Shown in pieces: positions 1 through 6,798 of a stretch of DNA of 13,186 nucleotides. The notes under the pieces are model-generated. The model saw only the letters and a program-made list of their open reading frames with translations, did no database searches and was not told where the DNA came from. The position numbers were made by a program, and so were the translations under genes. The DNA is taken from contig DEQG01000104.1 of the NCBI GenBank assembly GCA_002360325.1, positions 1-13,186 of the forward strand, given 5' to 3'. This stretch comes from Salinicoccus sp. UBA3372. Its GTDB lineage: Bacteria; Bacillota; Bacilli; Staphylococcales; Salinicoccaceae. Position 1 is the stretch's first letter. Every line of letters starts with the position of its first letter.

Positions 1-30
1 TTTCCCGGCGTCTTATTCGAATAACCGAGA

Positions 31-933
31 TCAGAGTACGATCATCTTACGCTTTTTATTAGCTCTCACGTAAGCCTCACTAATTTCACCATCGGAATAT
101 AGTTGAAGAAGACTTGGTGTCAGTGTCCAGGATTGATTCAATACTTTTATCTCATTAATTAACTGATTAGCAGCTACTAAAATTGGAGTATCTATTCCGC
201 ACCTGCCACATTTAAACCGGTTCCGGTTCACCCTCGCCAGCCGGTCGCCGCATTTCACGCAGAACACGCCTTTATCTAAATTCCGGAATTCCACAGTCGT
301 GTCGCCCTGGTGTTTCAAGACCGTCAAATGCCGGGATTCCAGATCAGCGACCAATCCGCTATAATCATAATGGTTGTTCACCATCGCCTTGGACAATTTT
401 CTGCGCAGATTGCTTCTGACGATGATTTCATTGGTTGAAGGCAGATTATAAATGGTCTGGTTTTCGTTAATAAAGACCAGTACATTGAACATCCTGATCT
501 GATGAGTGAAACTGCCGAGCAGCCTGCTCATCATATTCCTCTGCTTTGTCACCTGCACCAATGGGTCAGAAAATTCATTGCCATTTTCAAAATACCACCG
601 GGAGTCTTTGTAACTGAGGTCGAAGCTGTAGTTCTTGATTTCAAATGTATAAAGAAAATCTTTCGCCAGGACCACATTATCAATCTGCACGTGCGCTTCA
701 CCCTCTTTCGAACGGGTCAAAAACCGACTGTCGATCTCTTCCGGATAAAAATTATAGTCTTTAAGGTGAACGATATTGGTTCCGGCAATAAAATTCTCCA
801 GTATCCCGTCAAAAATCATTTCCCCTTCACGTCCCGCTTCAAGCTTCAAAAGTTCTTCCTTTTCATACGATGACAGTTTATAGCGGCGGTTCAAAATTTC
901 AAGCTGCTGATGACGTCTTGTCTTCTCTCTCAC
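31..933 (-). CDS. NERD-domain nuclease-like protein with C-terminal zinc ribbon
   Basis: The 300-residue product carries a nuclease-related domain (NERD) over about residues 30-160. Visible motifs are GREGE (34-38), QID (83-85) and EIK (98-100), followed by DPLVQV (123-128). D85, E98 and K100 match the D...ExK pattern of restriction-endonuclease-like folds, so the catalytic set looks intact. A zinc ribbon follows, with CxxC pairs at C225/C228 and C242/C245. The last ~45 residues look helical and basic. No signal peptide or membrane segment is seen, so it is probably cytoplasmic. The start is GTG at 931-933, with GGAGG (942-946) 8 nt upstream; an overlapping ATG is out of frame. The gene has its own promoter and lies beyond the korB terminator, so it is a separate unit. 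Substrate and physiological role are unknown; NERD proteins occur on plasmids and chromosomes, and a DNA-processing role is inferred only. Confidence 0.85.
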   Translation of the reverse strand: MREKTRRHQQLEILNRRYKLSSYEKEELLKLEAGREGEMIFDGILENFIAGTNIVHLKDYNFYPEEIDSRFLTRSKEGEAHVQIDNVVLAKDFLYTFEIKNYSFDLSYKDSRWYFENGNEFSDPLVQVTKQRNMMSRLLGSFTHQIRMFNVLVFINENQTIYNLPSTNEIIVRSNLRRKLSKAMVNNHYDYSGLVADLESRHLTVLKHQGDTTVEFRNLDKGVFCVKCGDRLARVNRNRFKCGRCGIDTPILVAANQLINEIKVLNQSWTLTPSLLQLYSDGEISEAYVRANKKRKMIVL

Positions 934-959
934 ATTATCGGCCTCCGATTTTTATTTTC

Positions 960-988
960 AGCATAAACCGGTTTTGAATTGTTGTCAT
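960..988 (-). promoter_or_regulatory. Predicted sigma-A promoter of the NERD gene
   Basis: Read on the minus strand, a -35 of ATGACA (983-988, 5/6 to TTGACA) is followed by a 17-nt spacer and a -10 of TATGCT (960-965, 4/6 to TATAAT). The start codon is about 26 nt downstream of the -10. The spacer contains the palindrome AAACCGGTTT (965-974). This is the best promoter match between the korB terminator and the NERD gene. Confidence 0.6.
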
Positions 989-1003
989 ATTACAGCAATT
1001 CAA
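974..1003. promoter_or_regulatory. 30-bp near-perfect palindrome overlapping the NERD -35 (candidate operator)
   Basis: The outer arms TTGAATTG (974-981) and CAATTCAA (996-1003) are perfect inverted repeats. Inside them, TTG(T)/(T)ACA-type pairs continue to the centre, so 13 of 15 base pairs of the dyad match; mismatches are at 982/995 and 986/991. The dyad centre (988/989) sits at the edge of the predicted -35 box, which is a typical repressor position. It does not match the consensus sequences I know for LexA, Rex, Fur, PerR, CodY, CcpA, GlnR or CIRCE. There is no following T-run, so it is not an intrinsic terminator. Confidence 0.6.
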
Positions 1004-1101
1004 TTTCTGTATGAGATTCACCGCCAAAATAACAAACCTGCCTTAAAACTCAACAGTTATTCATTTTCTGCATCCGGAAATCACAAATCTGTAAATTACC
1101 A

Positions 1102-1135
1102 TAAAAAGTGCCCGGAACCATCGGCTCCGGGCATT
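1102..1135 (-). terminator. Intrinsic terminator of the korA-korB unit
   Basis: On the minus strand the sequence forms an 11-bp GC-rich stem (TGCCCGGAGCC paired with GGTTCCGGGCA, one G-U pair) closed by a 3-nt loop. It is followed by CTTTTTAT (T-run complementary to 1103-1107). It begins about 15 nt after the korB stop codon and separates korAB from the NERD gene. Confidence 0.9.
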
Positions 1136-1148
1136 TACTGCACATATT

Positions 1149-2015
1149 CTATTTGAATTCTGCCATCATATCATCGAAAGTGTCTCTCTCAAGTCTCATT
1201 TCACGTGAAATGAGCGGCTGGTCGTCATACCCTTCAATATGCTCTTCGTATGAAGGTGCATCCGGATTATGATAGATGATGCCTTTCAGCAGGCCGTCGT
1301 TTTCCATAATCGAGTTCATTGCGCCTGTCGCGTTATGAACATCGTAGTCTTCAAGGTCGGCAATCGAAATCAGGTTTTCTTTGAACCAGTCGTAAGTATT
1401 CACTTTGTTGTAGGTTACACAAGGGCTGAATACGTTGACGAAGCTGAACCCTTTATGAGCGATCGCCTGCTGGATGATGGACGTCAATTCCTTGATGTCC
1501 GAACTGACACTTTGTGCGACGAATGTCGCACCGCTTGCAAGTGCAGTTTTGATCGGCTGGATCGGCTGTTCGATCGAGCCTTTCGGAGTTGACTTCGTCA
1601 CAAACCCTTTAGAAGAAGAAGGACTCGTCTGACCTTTTGTCAAACCGTAGATCTGGTTGTCCATGACGATGTAAGTAATGTCGATATTACGTTTCAGGGC
1701 ATGGACCGTGTGTCCCATACCAATGGCGAAACCGTCGCCGTCGCCGCCTGAAGCGATGACAGTGAGGTCTTTATTCGCCATTTTAACACCTTGCGCAACC
1801 GGCAGACTCCTTCCGTGAGTCGCGTGGAAACCGTATGACTTGATGTAGCCGCTCAGACGGCCGCTGCAGCCGATACCTGTGATGACTGCCAGTTCATCCG
1901 GCTCCAGGCCGTTGCCTGCACAGGCTTTTTGGATGGCCGCCTGGACACTGAAGTCGCCGCAGCCGGGACACCAGTTGGGTTTGATATTATTTCTGAAATC
2001 TTTAAAAGTAGCCAT
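1149..2015 (-). CDS. korB: 2-oxoacid:ferredoxin oxidoreductase subunit beta
   Basis: The 288-residue product is the thiamine-diphosphate-binding beta subunit of the 2-oxoacid:ferredoxin oxidoreductase family. The enzyme oxidatively decarboxylates a 2-oxoacid to the acyl-CoA while reducing ferredoxin. The TPP/Mg motif is visible as GDGD (91-94) through N120 in VMDNQIYG. Four cysteines at C16 and C19 (CPGCGD), C50 (GIGCSGR) and C199 (FSPCVTYN) fit the ligands of the single [4Fe-4S] cluster known in the short two-subunit enzymes. The start abuts the korA stop with 0 nt between them and has an AAGGAAG ribosome site, so the two are translationally coupled. 2-oxoglutarate is the likely substrate by analogy with KorAB, but the sequence does not prove specificity. 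No ferredoxin gene is in the window. Confidence 0.95.
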   Translation of the reverse strand: MATFKDFRNNIKPNWCPGCGDFSVQAAIQKACAGNGLEPDELAVITGIGCSGRLSGYIKSYGFHATHGRSLPVAQGVKMANKDLTVIASGGDGDGFAIGMGHTVHALKRNIDITYIVMDNQIYGLTKGQTSPSSSKGFVTKSTPKGSIEQPIQPIKTALASGATFVAQSVSSDIKELTSIIQQAIAHKGFSFVNVFSPCVTYNKVNTYDWFKENLISIADLEDYDVHNATGAMNSIMENDGLLKGIIYHNPDAPSYEEHIEGYDDQPLISREMRLERDTFDDMMAEFK

Positions 2016-3779
2016 TTATAAAACTTCCTTTATTTTCAAAATCGAATTGATATACTTTTCAATCTCATTCGGCTTAAACGGAGTTCCATTATATTTCGTG
2101 AATGACTTCATTTTGCTGTGCATATGGTAGTTCATTTTCACGATATTGAATAACTGTGCACTGTAGTTCTGTTCGATGACAAGTACGTCTTTAGCGCCTT
2201 CCAGGTACGGATACAATGCTTCCGCCGGGAATGGGTGCAGCTGTTTCAGCTGGACGTGCGTGATGTTTCCGACGATATCTTCGTCAAAACGGCCGATTGC
2301 TTCCGCTGCGACACCGTTGACGCTCAGGAAACTGATGACAAGAAGGTCGCTGTCTTTTTCACCGTTCACTTTGAAAGGTTCATCCATTACAAAGTTATTC
2401 AACTTGCGCATTCTTTTTTCCATCATGATCTGACGGTTGTCAGCAGTTTCACTCGGTGTGCCTGTCGCGCTGTGTTCAACACCTGTAACGTGGTGAATAC
2501 CGCCTTTCAAGCCCGGAATCGGACGTGATGAAATACCGTCTTCACTGTCGCCATATCTCTCGAAGTATTCAGTATCGCCTTCTTCGCGTCCGATATCTTC
2601 AAGTATTGTCTTACCGCGGTTGATTGCCACTCTGGACAAATCAAACGGTTCGGATGTCTGTTTTCCTAAAGACATCTGCAGGTCCGATAACAGAATTACA
2701 GGCACCTGATAATATTCAGCCAGGTTGAATGCATCGATTGTCGAATAAAAAGCATCCTCTACATCTGTCGGAGCGAGAACAATTTTAGGAATATCCCCGT
2801 GTGTACCGTAAATCATCTGATTCAGGTCCGCCTGTTCCTGCTTGGTCGGCAGTCCTGTGGACGGTCCGCCTCTCATCGTATTGACAATGACCAGCGGTGT
2901 TTCCGTCATCCCTGACAGACCGATAGATTCCATCATCAATGACAGCCCCGGTCCCGCCGATGCTGTAAAGCTTCTCGCACCTGCATAGTTTGAACCGATT
3001 GCCATCGTCACTGCTGCAATTTCATCTTCTGTCTGAATGACCGTCCCGCCGAGCTTCGGCAGATGCTTGATCATGTACTCCATGATTTCACTTGCCGGTG
3101 TAATTGGATAGGCAGGCATGAAACGTACGCCGGCATTGACTGCACCGAATCCTATGGCATCGTTGCCGATAAGGTAAAGTTTCTCTGTGCCGTCCGATTC
3201 ACCCAGGTCGAAGCTGCTGTTGATACCCTGCTCATCATACTGTTCATCCATCGCTTCAAATCCGAGGCGTAGCGCATTGTGGTTGCTCTGGACAATTTCT
3301 TCACCTTTTCTGATGAACATCGTGTGAATCATGTCTTTGAATGGTTCCATCGGCAGATTCATCAGTCTCGCACTTGCACCGATCGCCACCATGTTTTTCA
3401 TCAATTGGCTGCCCTGCTCTTTTGCGATTTCCGTAAATGGAATCACTACCAGATTGACGTTCAATGATGCATCCACTGTCGGCTTGAATTTGGCATCAGC
3501 CAGAATAATGCCGCCATCAAACAGTTCGTGGCTGTTCACATCTATCGTCTGCTGGTCAAATGCCACAAGAATATCTATATTATCATCAACTGAACGGACT
3601 TCATCCACTGAAATCCGTATATTATTGTTTGTATGTCCACCTTTTATACGACTGGAGAAATGACGGTAACTGTAAAGGTGATAACCTAAACGATTAAGTG
3701 TAGTCGAGAATATCTCACCTGTCGACTCAATCCCTTCACCCTGCTGTCCGCCCACTTTCCAGGACAACTGTTCTTTCAT
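2016..3779 (-). CDS. korA: 2-oxoacid:ferredoxin oxidoreductase subunit alpha (gamma-alpha fusion)
   Basis: The 587-residue product joins two domains that are separate subunits in many anaerobes. Residues about 5-180 are the gamma domain (KVGGQQGEGIES near the start, SRIKGGHTNNNIRIS at 43-57). Residues about 200-587 are the alpha/pyrimidine-binding region, with MPAYPITPASEIMEYM (221-236), a QTEDEIAAV segment carrying the conserved glutamates (249-257), and RGGPSTGLPTKQEQADL (303-319). It pairs with KorB to form the CoA-acylating, ferredoxin-reducing enzyme in the cytoplasm. The ATG start has GGAGG (3787-3791) 7 nt upstream. The gene begins 101 nt after ymdB, and a possible extended -10 lies in that gap, so it may be transcribed both from its own promoter and by read-through. 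Length and fusion are usual for Firmicutes. Confidence 0.95.
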   Translation of the reverse strand: MKEQLSWKVGGQQGEGIESTGEIFSTTLNRLGYHLYSYRHFSSRIKGGHTNNNIRISVDEVRSVDDNIDILVAFDQQTIDVNSHELFDGGIILADAKFKPTVDASLNVNLVVIPFTEIAKEQGSQLMKNMVAIGASARLMNLPMEPFKDMIHTMFIRKGEEIVQSNHNALRLGFEAMDEQYDEQGINSSFDLGESDGTEKLYLIGNDAIGFGAVNAGVRFMPAYPITPASEIMEYMIKHLPKLGGTVIQTEDEIAAVTMAIGSNYAGARSFTASAGPGLSLMMESIGLSGMTETPLVIVNTMRGGPSTGLPTKQEQADLNQMIYGTHGDIPKIVLAPTDVEDAFYSTIDAFNLAEYYQVPVILLSDLQMSLGKQTSEPFDLSRVAINRGKTILEDIGREEGDTEYFERYGDSEDGISSRPIPGLKGGIHHVTGVEHSATGTPSETADNRQIMMEKRMRKLNNFVMDEPFKVNGEKDSDLLVISFLSVNGVAAEAIGRFDEDIVGNITHVQLKQLHPFPAEALYPYLEGAKDVLVIEQNYSAQLFNIVKMNYHMHSKMKSFTKYNGTPFKPNEIEKYINSILKIKEVL

Positions 3780-3804
3780 ATAAATGCCTCCTTATTCAAT
3801 TAAA

Positions 3805-3813
3805 ACTATATCA
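3805..3813 (-). promoter_or_regulatory. Possible extended -10 promoter for korAB
   Basis: On the minus strand TGATATAGT gives an extended -10 (TGn plus TATAGT, 5/6) about 25 nt before the korA start codon. No good -35 lies 16-18 nt upstream; a TTGAAG (3824-3829) is only 13 nt away. That TTGAAG could instead serve a TTTAAT (3799-3804) with a long 19-nt spacer. Support is therefore limited. Confidence 0.4.
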
Positions 3814-3825
3814 GATAAACGTCCT

Positions 3826-3869
3826 TCAAGCATGATGATACTGCCGATTCAGCACAAAATCATACTTGA
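3826..3869. repeat. Long imperfect inverted repeat between ymdB and korA
   Basis: Arms TCAAGCATGAT (3826-3836) and ATCATACTTGA (3859-3869) pair at 10 of 11 positions. In minus-strand RNA the odd pair is a G-U wobble, so the whole stem can form. The 22-nt loop contains a small inner TGC/GCA pairing (3842-3844 with 3852-3854). No T-run follows on either strand. It is therefore more likely an operator or RNA structure upstream of korA than an intrinsic terminator of ymdB. Confidence 0.5.
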
Positions 3870-3880
3870 GTCCGAGCGTA

Positions 3881-4639
3881 TTACTCAGTTATTTTTATCT
3901 TTTCAATCTTTTTATAATCGGTATCGATGATGACGCCGGATAATATCCCCTTACCTTCATCCGGCACATCATGTCTGACAGGAAGCTGGTTTAAAAACCG
4001 CTCGATGACTTCTTCTTTCCGTATGCCGAGTATGCCGTCCTTGAAACCTGTCATGCCGGTGTCCGTAATATAGGCTGTCCTGCCCGGCAGAATCTGTTCA
4101 TCGTTCGTCTGCACATGCGTATGTGTACCGACAACTGCCGCCACCCTGCCGTCCAGATAATATCCCATCGCCAGGCTCTCACTGGTCGTTTCACTGTGAA
4201 AGTCTACAAACGCATAGTCATGCTCATTCTCCTCAAGGACTTTATCCACAGCTTTGAATGGACAGTCGATGGCCGGCATGAAGCTTCTGCCCTGGAGATT
4301 GACGATGAGCAGCTTTTTATTATTGATATTGATGGTTTTATGACCGCAGCCGGGTGCCGATCCGGGATAGTTTAAAGGTCTGATCATATTGATATCTCTG
4401 TCCAAAAGTTCATAAACATCACTTTTGGCAAATGCATGGTTGCCGAGCGTAATAAAGTCCGCCCCGTAACCCAGCAGTTCTTTATAGATTTTTTCTGTGA
4501 TCCCTTTGCCGTGAGCGGCATTTTCACCGTTCACTATCGCAATCTGGGCGCCATATTCTTTTTTTAATTTTAATAGATGGTCTCTCACCATTCTTCTGCC
4601 GATTTTTCCGACAACGTCACCTATGAATAAGATCCGCAT
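3881..4639 (-). CDS. ymdB: YmdB-family metallophosphoesterase
   Basis: The 252-residue product is a calcineurin-like phosphoesterase of the YmdB/DR1281 family. In Bacillus YmdB is a cyclic-nucleotide phosphodiesterase that influences biofilm and motility decisions, and it is reported to affect RNase Y. Metal-ligand residues are present: D8 (FIGDVVG), E39-N40 (NGENAAHG), N67-H68 (GNH), H148 (DFHSE), H173 and H175 (GTHTHVQT). An in-frame ATG lies 9 nt upstream at 4646-4648, but AAGGA directly abuts it. The ATG at 4637-4639 has that site 8 nt away and gives the family-typical MRILFIGDVVG start, so I chose it. The usual GNH(T/V)WDK reads GNHAFAK here. The protein is about 12 residues shorter at the C-terminus than the 264-residue B. 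subtilis protein. It lies near rny but is divided from it by a divergent small gene. Confidence 0.93.
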   Translation of the reverse strand: MRILFIGDVVGKIGRRMVRDHLLKLKKEYGAQIAIVNGENAAHGKGITEKIYKELLGYGADFITLGNHAFAKSDVYELLDRDINMIRPLNYPGSAPGCGHKTININNKKLLIVNLQGRSFMPAIDCPFKAVDKVLEENEHDYAFVDFHSETTSESLAMGYYLDGRVAAVVGTHTHVQTNDEQILPGRTAYITDTGMTGFKDGILGIRKEEVIERFLNQLPVRHDVPDEGKGILSGVIIDTDYKKIEKIKITE

Positions 4640-4696
4640 GAATTTCATCCTTACTGATTTTTTATGTTGAAGTTTATAGGGAAAAACTTTGGGTAT

Positions 4697-4717
4697 TATA
4701 AATTATAAAAATTTATA
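4697..4717. repeat. AT-rich inverted repeat in the leader of the 72-aa gene
   Basis: TATAAATT (4697-4704) and AATTTATA (4710-4717) form a perfect 8-bp dyad with a 5-nt centre, ending at the AGGAG ribosome site of the downstream small gene. TATTAT at 4694-4699 could be its -10, though I find no convincing -35. The sequence lies between the divergent ymdB and small-gene starts, so it could act on either. AT-rich dyads arise by chance fairly often. Confidence 0.35.
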
Positions 4718-4729
4718 GGAGTGAGTATC

Positions 4730-4948
4730 GTGTCACTGTCAATCGATCCGAAAGAGTTTGCAAAAAACGTTTTGATCGCTAATCCATCCACTGAATCCAC
4801 AGCAGAGGAAAAGGCGATGGAAGGATTGGAACTGTATTTGACAGCATATCGTCTTGCTGAAAAATATGAGAGGTTATCGACCTCTCACAATACTCAGGAA
4901 ACTGCTGAAATCCTCCAGATGCTGAAGGACAATGATTCCAAAATGTAA
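4730..4948 (+). CDS. Small conserved-looking protein of unknown function
   Basis: I do not recognise this 72-residue protein. It is acidic, hydrophilic and mostly predicted helical, with no cysteine, signal peptide or membrane segment. It begins MSLSIDPKEFAKNVLIANPS and contains a central stretch rich in E, L and A (ESTAEEKAMEGLELYLTAYRLAEKYERL) that could form an amphipathic helix or coiled coil. The chosen GTG at 4730 has AGGAG (4717-4721) 8 nt upstream. An earlier in-frame GTG at 4721 overlaps that site and is unlikely. A strong terminator starts 10 nt after the stop, which supports a real monocistronic gene. It is the only plus-strand gene in the window, divergent from ymdB and convergent with rny. 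A link to RNA decay or YmdB is suggested only by position. Confidence 0.75.
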   Translation: MSLSIDPKEFAKNVLIANPSTESTAEEKAMEGLELYLTAYRLAEKYERLSTSHNTQETAEILQMLKDNDSKM

Positions 4949-4957
4949 TTATACATG

Positions 4958-4994
4958 AAATCGCCCCGGACTTATACCGGTTCAGGGCGATTTT
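4958..4994 (+). terminator. Intrinsic terminator of the 72-aa gene
   Basis: AAATCGCCC (4958-4966) pairs with GGGCGATTT (4985-4993). An inner CCGG/CCGG pairing (4967-4970 region with 4977-4980) extends the stem, and a short T-run follows the right arm. The A-run before the left arm is short, so termination from the opposite direction would be weaker. Confidence 0.8.
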
Positions 4995-5062
4995 AAAGGC
5001 AAAACGTGTACTTTTTTTAAAATTTCATTTGATATACATAAACATTCTCAGAAATAAGACAT

Positions 5063-5098
5063 TAAAAAACCCGAACTCATAAAGTTCGGGGATTTTTT
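5063..5098 (-). terminator. Intrinsic, apparently bidirectional, terminator of rny
   Basis: CCCGAACT (5070-5077) and AGTTCGGG (5083-5090) form a perfect 8-bp stem with a 5-nt loop. On the minus strand a T6 run (complement of 5064-5069) follows, starting just after the rny stop codon at 5097-5099. On the plus strand GATTTTTT follows as well, giving a second barrier to transcription from the small convergent gene. Confidence 0.9.
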
Positions 5099-6656
5099 AT
5101 TTGGCATATTCCACTGCCCTCATCTCACGGACGACTGTCACTTTAATGTGTCCTGGATACTGCAGTTCATCTTCTACTTGTTTCTTAATGTCTCTGGCCA
5201 ATCTATGTGCATTCAGATCATCAATGCTGTCAGGTGCAACCATTACTCTTATTTCACGACCTGCCTGTATCGCAAACGTTTTCTCAACACCTGGATGGTT
5301 ATCTGCAATTTCTTCCAGACGTTCCAAACGCTTCACATAGTTTTCCAATGTTTCACGACGTGCACCCGGTCTCGCAGCACTGAGTGCATCAGCTGCAGCA
5401 ACCAGTATGGATATTACATTGTTCGGCTCAACGTCGCCGTGATGTGAATGAATCGCATTAATTACTGTTTCCGATTCTTTATAGCGCTTTGCCAGCTCCA
5501 CACCTATTTCAACGTGGCTGCCTTCGATTTCATGGTCGATGGCTTTACCGATATCATGTAACAGACCTGCGCGGCGTGCGACCGCAACGTCTTCACCCAG
5601 TTCACTTGCAAGCATTCCTGCGAGGTATCCGACTTCAACAGAATGTTTCAATACATTCTGACCGTAGCTCAATCGATACTTCATCTTTCCGAGGTGCTTG
5701 ATAAATTCAGGGTGCAGGTTATGGATATCGAGTTCAAATGCTGCAGCTTCACCTGCATCGCGGATATCCGTTTCCATATTACGCTTTGCTTTATCCACCA
5801 TTTCTTCAATTCTTCCAGGGTGGATGCGCCCATCCTGTACCAGTGACTCCAATGCGTTTTTGGCAATTGCCCGACGTATTGGATCAAACCCTGATAAAAT
5901 CACCGCTTCTGGTGTATCGTCAATGATTAAATCTACACCTGTAAGAGTTTCAAGTGTACGTATATTACGTCCTTCACGACCTATTATACGTCCCTTCATT
6001 TCATCATTTGGTAAATTCACAACTGAGACGGTAGACTCGGAAGTATACTCGGCAGCATATCTCTGTGCTGTCAATGCGAGCAGTTCCTTCGCATTTTTGT
6101 CTACATCCATTTTCATCTGGTTTTCTTTTTCTTTTACCATAACAGCCATATCATGTGACAGTTCTTTCTCTAATTCAGAGAATAGTTCTTCGCGTGCTTC
6201 CACACGTGTTAAACCGGAGATGCGGGATAGTTCTGTTTCTTGTTGATTGATTATTTCTTTAATCTTTTTATCCTCGGCATCAACCATTTGCTGTTTTTCT
6301 TCAATTTTCGCCTCTTTTGTCTCCAGTACTTCATCTTTCTTGTCCAAAGTTTCGCTTTTACGGTCAAGCGTCTCTTCTCGTTGAAGCAGTCTGGATTCAA
6401 ATGCTCTAAGATCGTTACGTTGAATGTCAACTTCACGTTCCATGGCATCTTTGAGATTTTGGTTTTCTTCTTTTGCTTCCAACAGCTTTTCTTTCTTGAT
6501 ACTGTTTGCTTCCTTTTCAGCTTCACCGATTATATGATCAGCTGACGAACGCGCTTCCTGCTGTTGCTTAGTCAAAATTGATTTTACTATAAAATATCCG
6601 ATTACAACGCCTAGAATTATGCCGAGCAAGATTAAGAGAATGTCTATCAAATCCAC
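5097..6656 (-). CDS. rny: Ribonuclease Y (membrane-anchored endoribonuclease)
   Basis: RNase Y starts bulk mRNA decay and processes selected transcripts in Firmicutes. The 519-residue product has an N-terminal membrane anchor (about residues 2-24, [20 protein letters not shown]). A long charged coiled coil spans about 27-200, followed by a KH RNA-binding domain with the GxxG loop ([10 protein letters not shown], about 222-231). The HD catalytic domain has H367-D368 in [10 protein letters not shown]. The C-terminus RAVEYAK is typical. A GTG three codons upstream (6663-6665) is inside the AAGGAGG ribosome site. The GTG at 6654-6656 lies 8 nt beyond that site and gives the same 519-residue length as the S. 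aureus enzyme, so I use it. It stands alone between the recA terminator and its own terminator. Confidence 0.97.
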   Translation of the reverse strand: MDLIDILLILLGIILGVVIGYFIVKSILTKQQQEARSSADHIIGEAEKEANSIKKEKLLEAKEENQNLKDAMEREVDIQRNDLRAFESRLLQREETLDRKSETLDKKDEVLETKEAKIEEKQQMVDAEDKKIKEIINQQETELSRISGLTRVEAREELFSELEKELSHDMAVMVKEKENQMKMDVDKNAKELLALTAQRYAAEYTSESTVSVVNLPNDEMKGRIIGREGRNIRTLETLTGVDLIIDDTPEAVILSGFDPIRRAIAKNALESLVQDGRIHPGRIEEMVDKAKRNMETDIRDAGEAAAFELDIHNLHPEFIKHLGKMKYRLSYGQNVLKHSVEVGYLAGMLASELGEDVAVARRAGLLHDIGKAIDHEIEGSHVEIGVELAKRYKESETVINAIHSHHGDVEPNNVISILVAAADALSAARPGARRETLENYVKRLERLEEIADNHPGVEKTFAIQAGREIRVMVAPDSIDDLNAHRLARDIKKQVEDELQYPGHIKVTVVREMRAVEYAK

Positions 6657-6687
6657 AATAAACACCTCCTTAAAAGGCTCAAGCTAA

Positions 6688-6725
6688 TATATATAATATA
6701 GTTATTAAAATATTATATATAACAA
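6688..6725 (-). promoter_or_regulatory. AT-rich rny promoter region with a 12-bp perfect inverted repeat
   Basis: TATATATAATAT (6688-6699) and ATATTATATATA (6710-6721) form a perfect 12-bp dyad around a 10-nt centre. On the minus strand a TTGTTA (6720-6725) could be a -35, with TATATT (6695-6700) as -10 at a long 19-nt spacing. The region is almost pure A/T, so neither the exact promoter nor the function of the dyad is certain. A promoter here is expected because recA has its own terminator upstream. Confidence 0.4.
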
Positions 6726-6743
6726 TTCTAAATATAAAACTGA

Positions 6744-6788
6744 ATAAAATCAAGCACCAGCTTCATATTTATATGAGCTGGTGCTGAT
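6744..6788 (-). terminator. Intrinsic terminator of recA
   Basis: AGCACCAGCT (6753-6762) pairs perfectly with AGCTGGTGCT (6776-6785), and an inner CATAT/ATATG (6764-6768 with 6771-6775) extends the stem past a one-base bulge. On the minus strand a T-rich but interrupted tract (TTGATTTTATT) follows. It begins about 14 nt after the recA stop, so partial read-through into rny is possible. Confidence 0.75.
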
Positions 6789-6798
6789 AATTCCCTAT

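Noticed and set aside
13..24. TTATTCGAATAA palindrome near the left edge
   Set aside because: It is only 12 bp with no T-run or adjacent promoter seen in the 30 nt available. Nothing further can be said at the edge.
934..1148. Riboswitch, small ORF or RNA gene between korB and the NERD gene
   Set aside because: Apart from the terminator, promoter and dyad, no structured leader or credible ribosome site with an ORF is seen; a 60-codon plus-strand frame there runs into the terminator and korB end.
4712..4742. TTGACA and TATAAA on the minus strand as a ymdB promoter
   Set aside because: The elements (4737-4742 and 4712-4717) are 19 nt apart, and the TTGACA lies in the small gene's coding start. 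It is possible but too weak to list.
5698..6246. 182-codon open frame on the plus strand antisense to rny
   Set aside because: It lies wholly opposite the conserved KH/HD coding region of rny, and the product is serine-rich low-complexity without a recognisable domain. It looks like a shadow frame.
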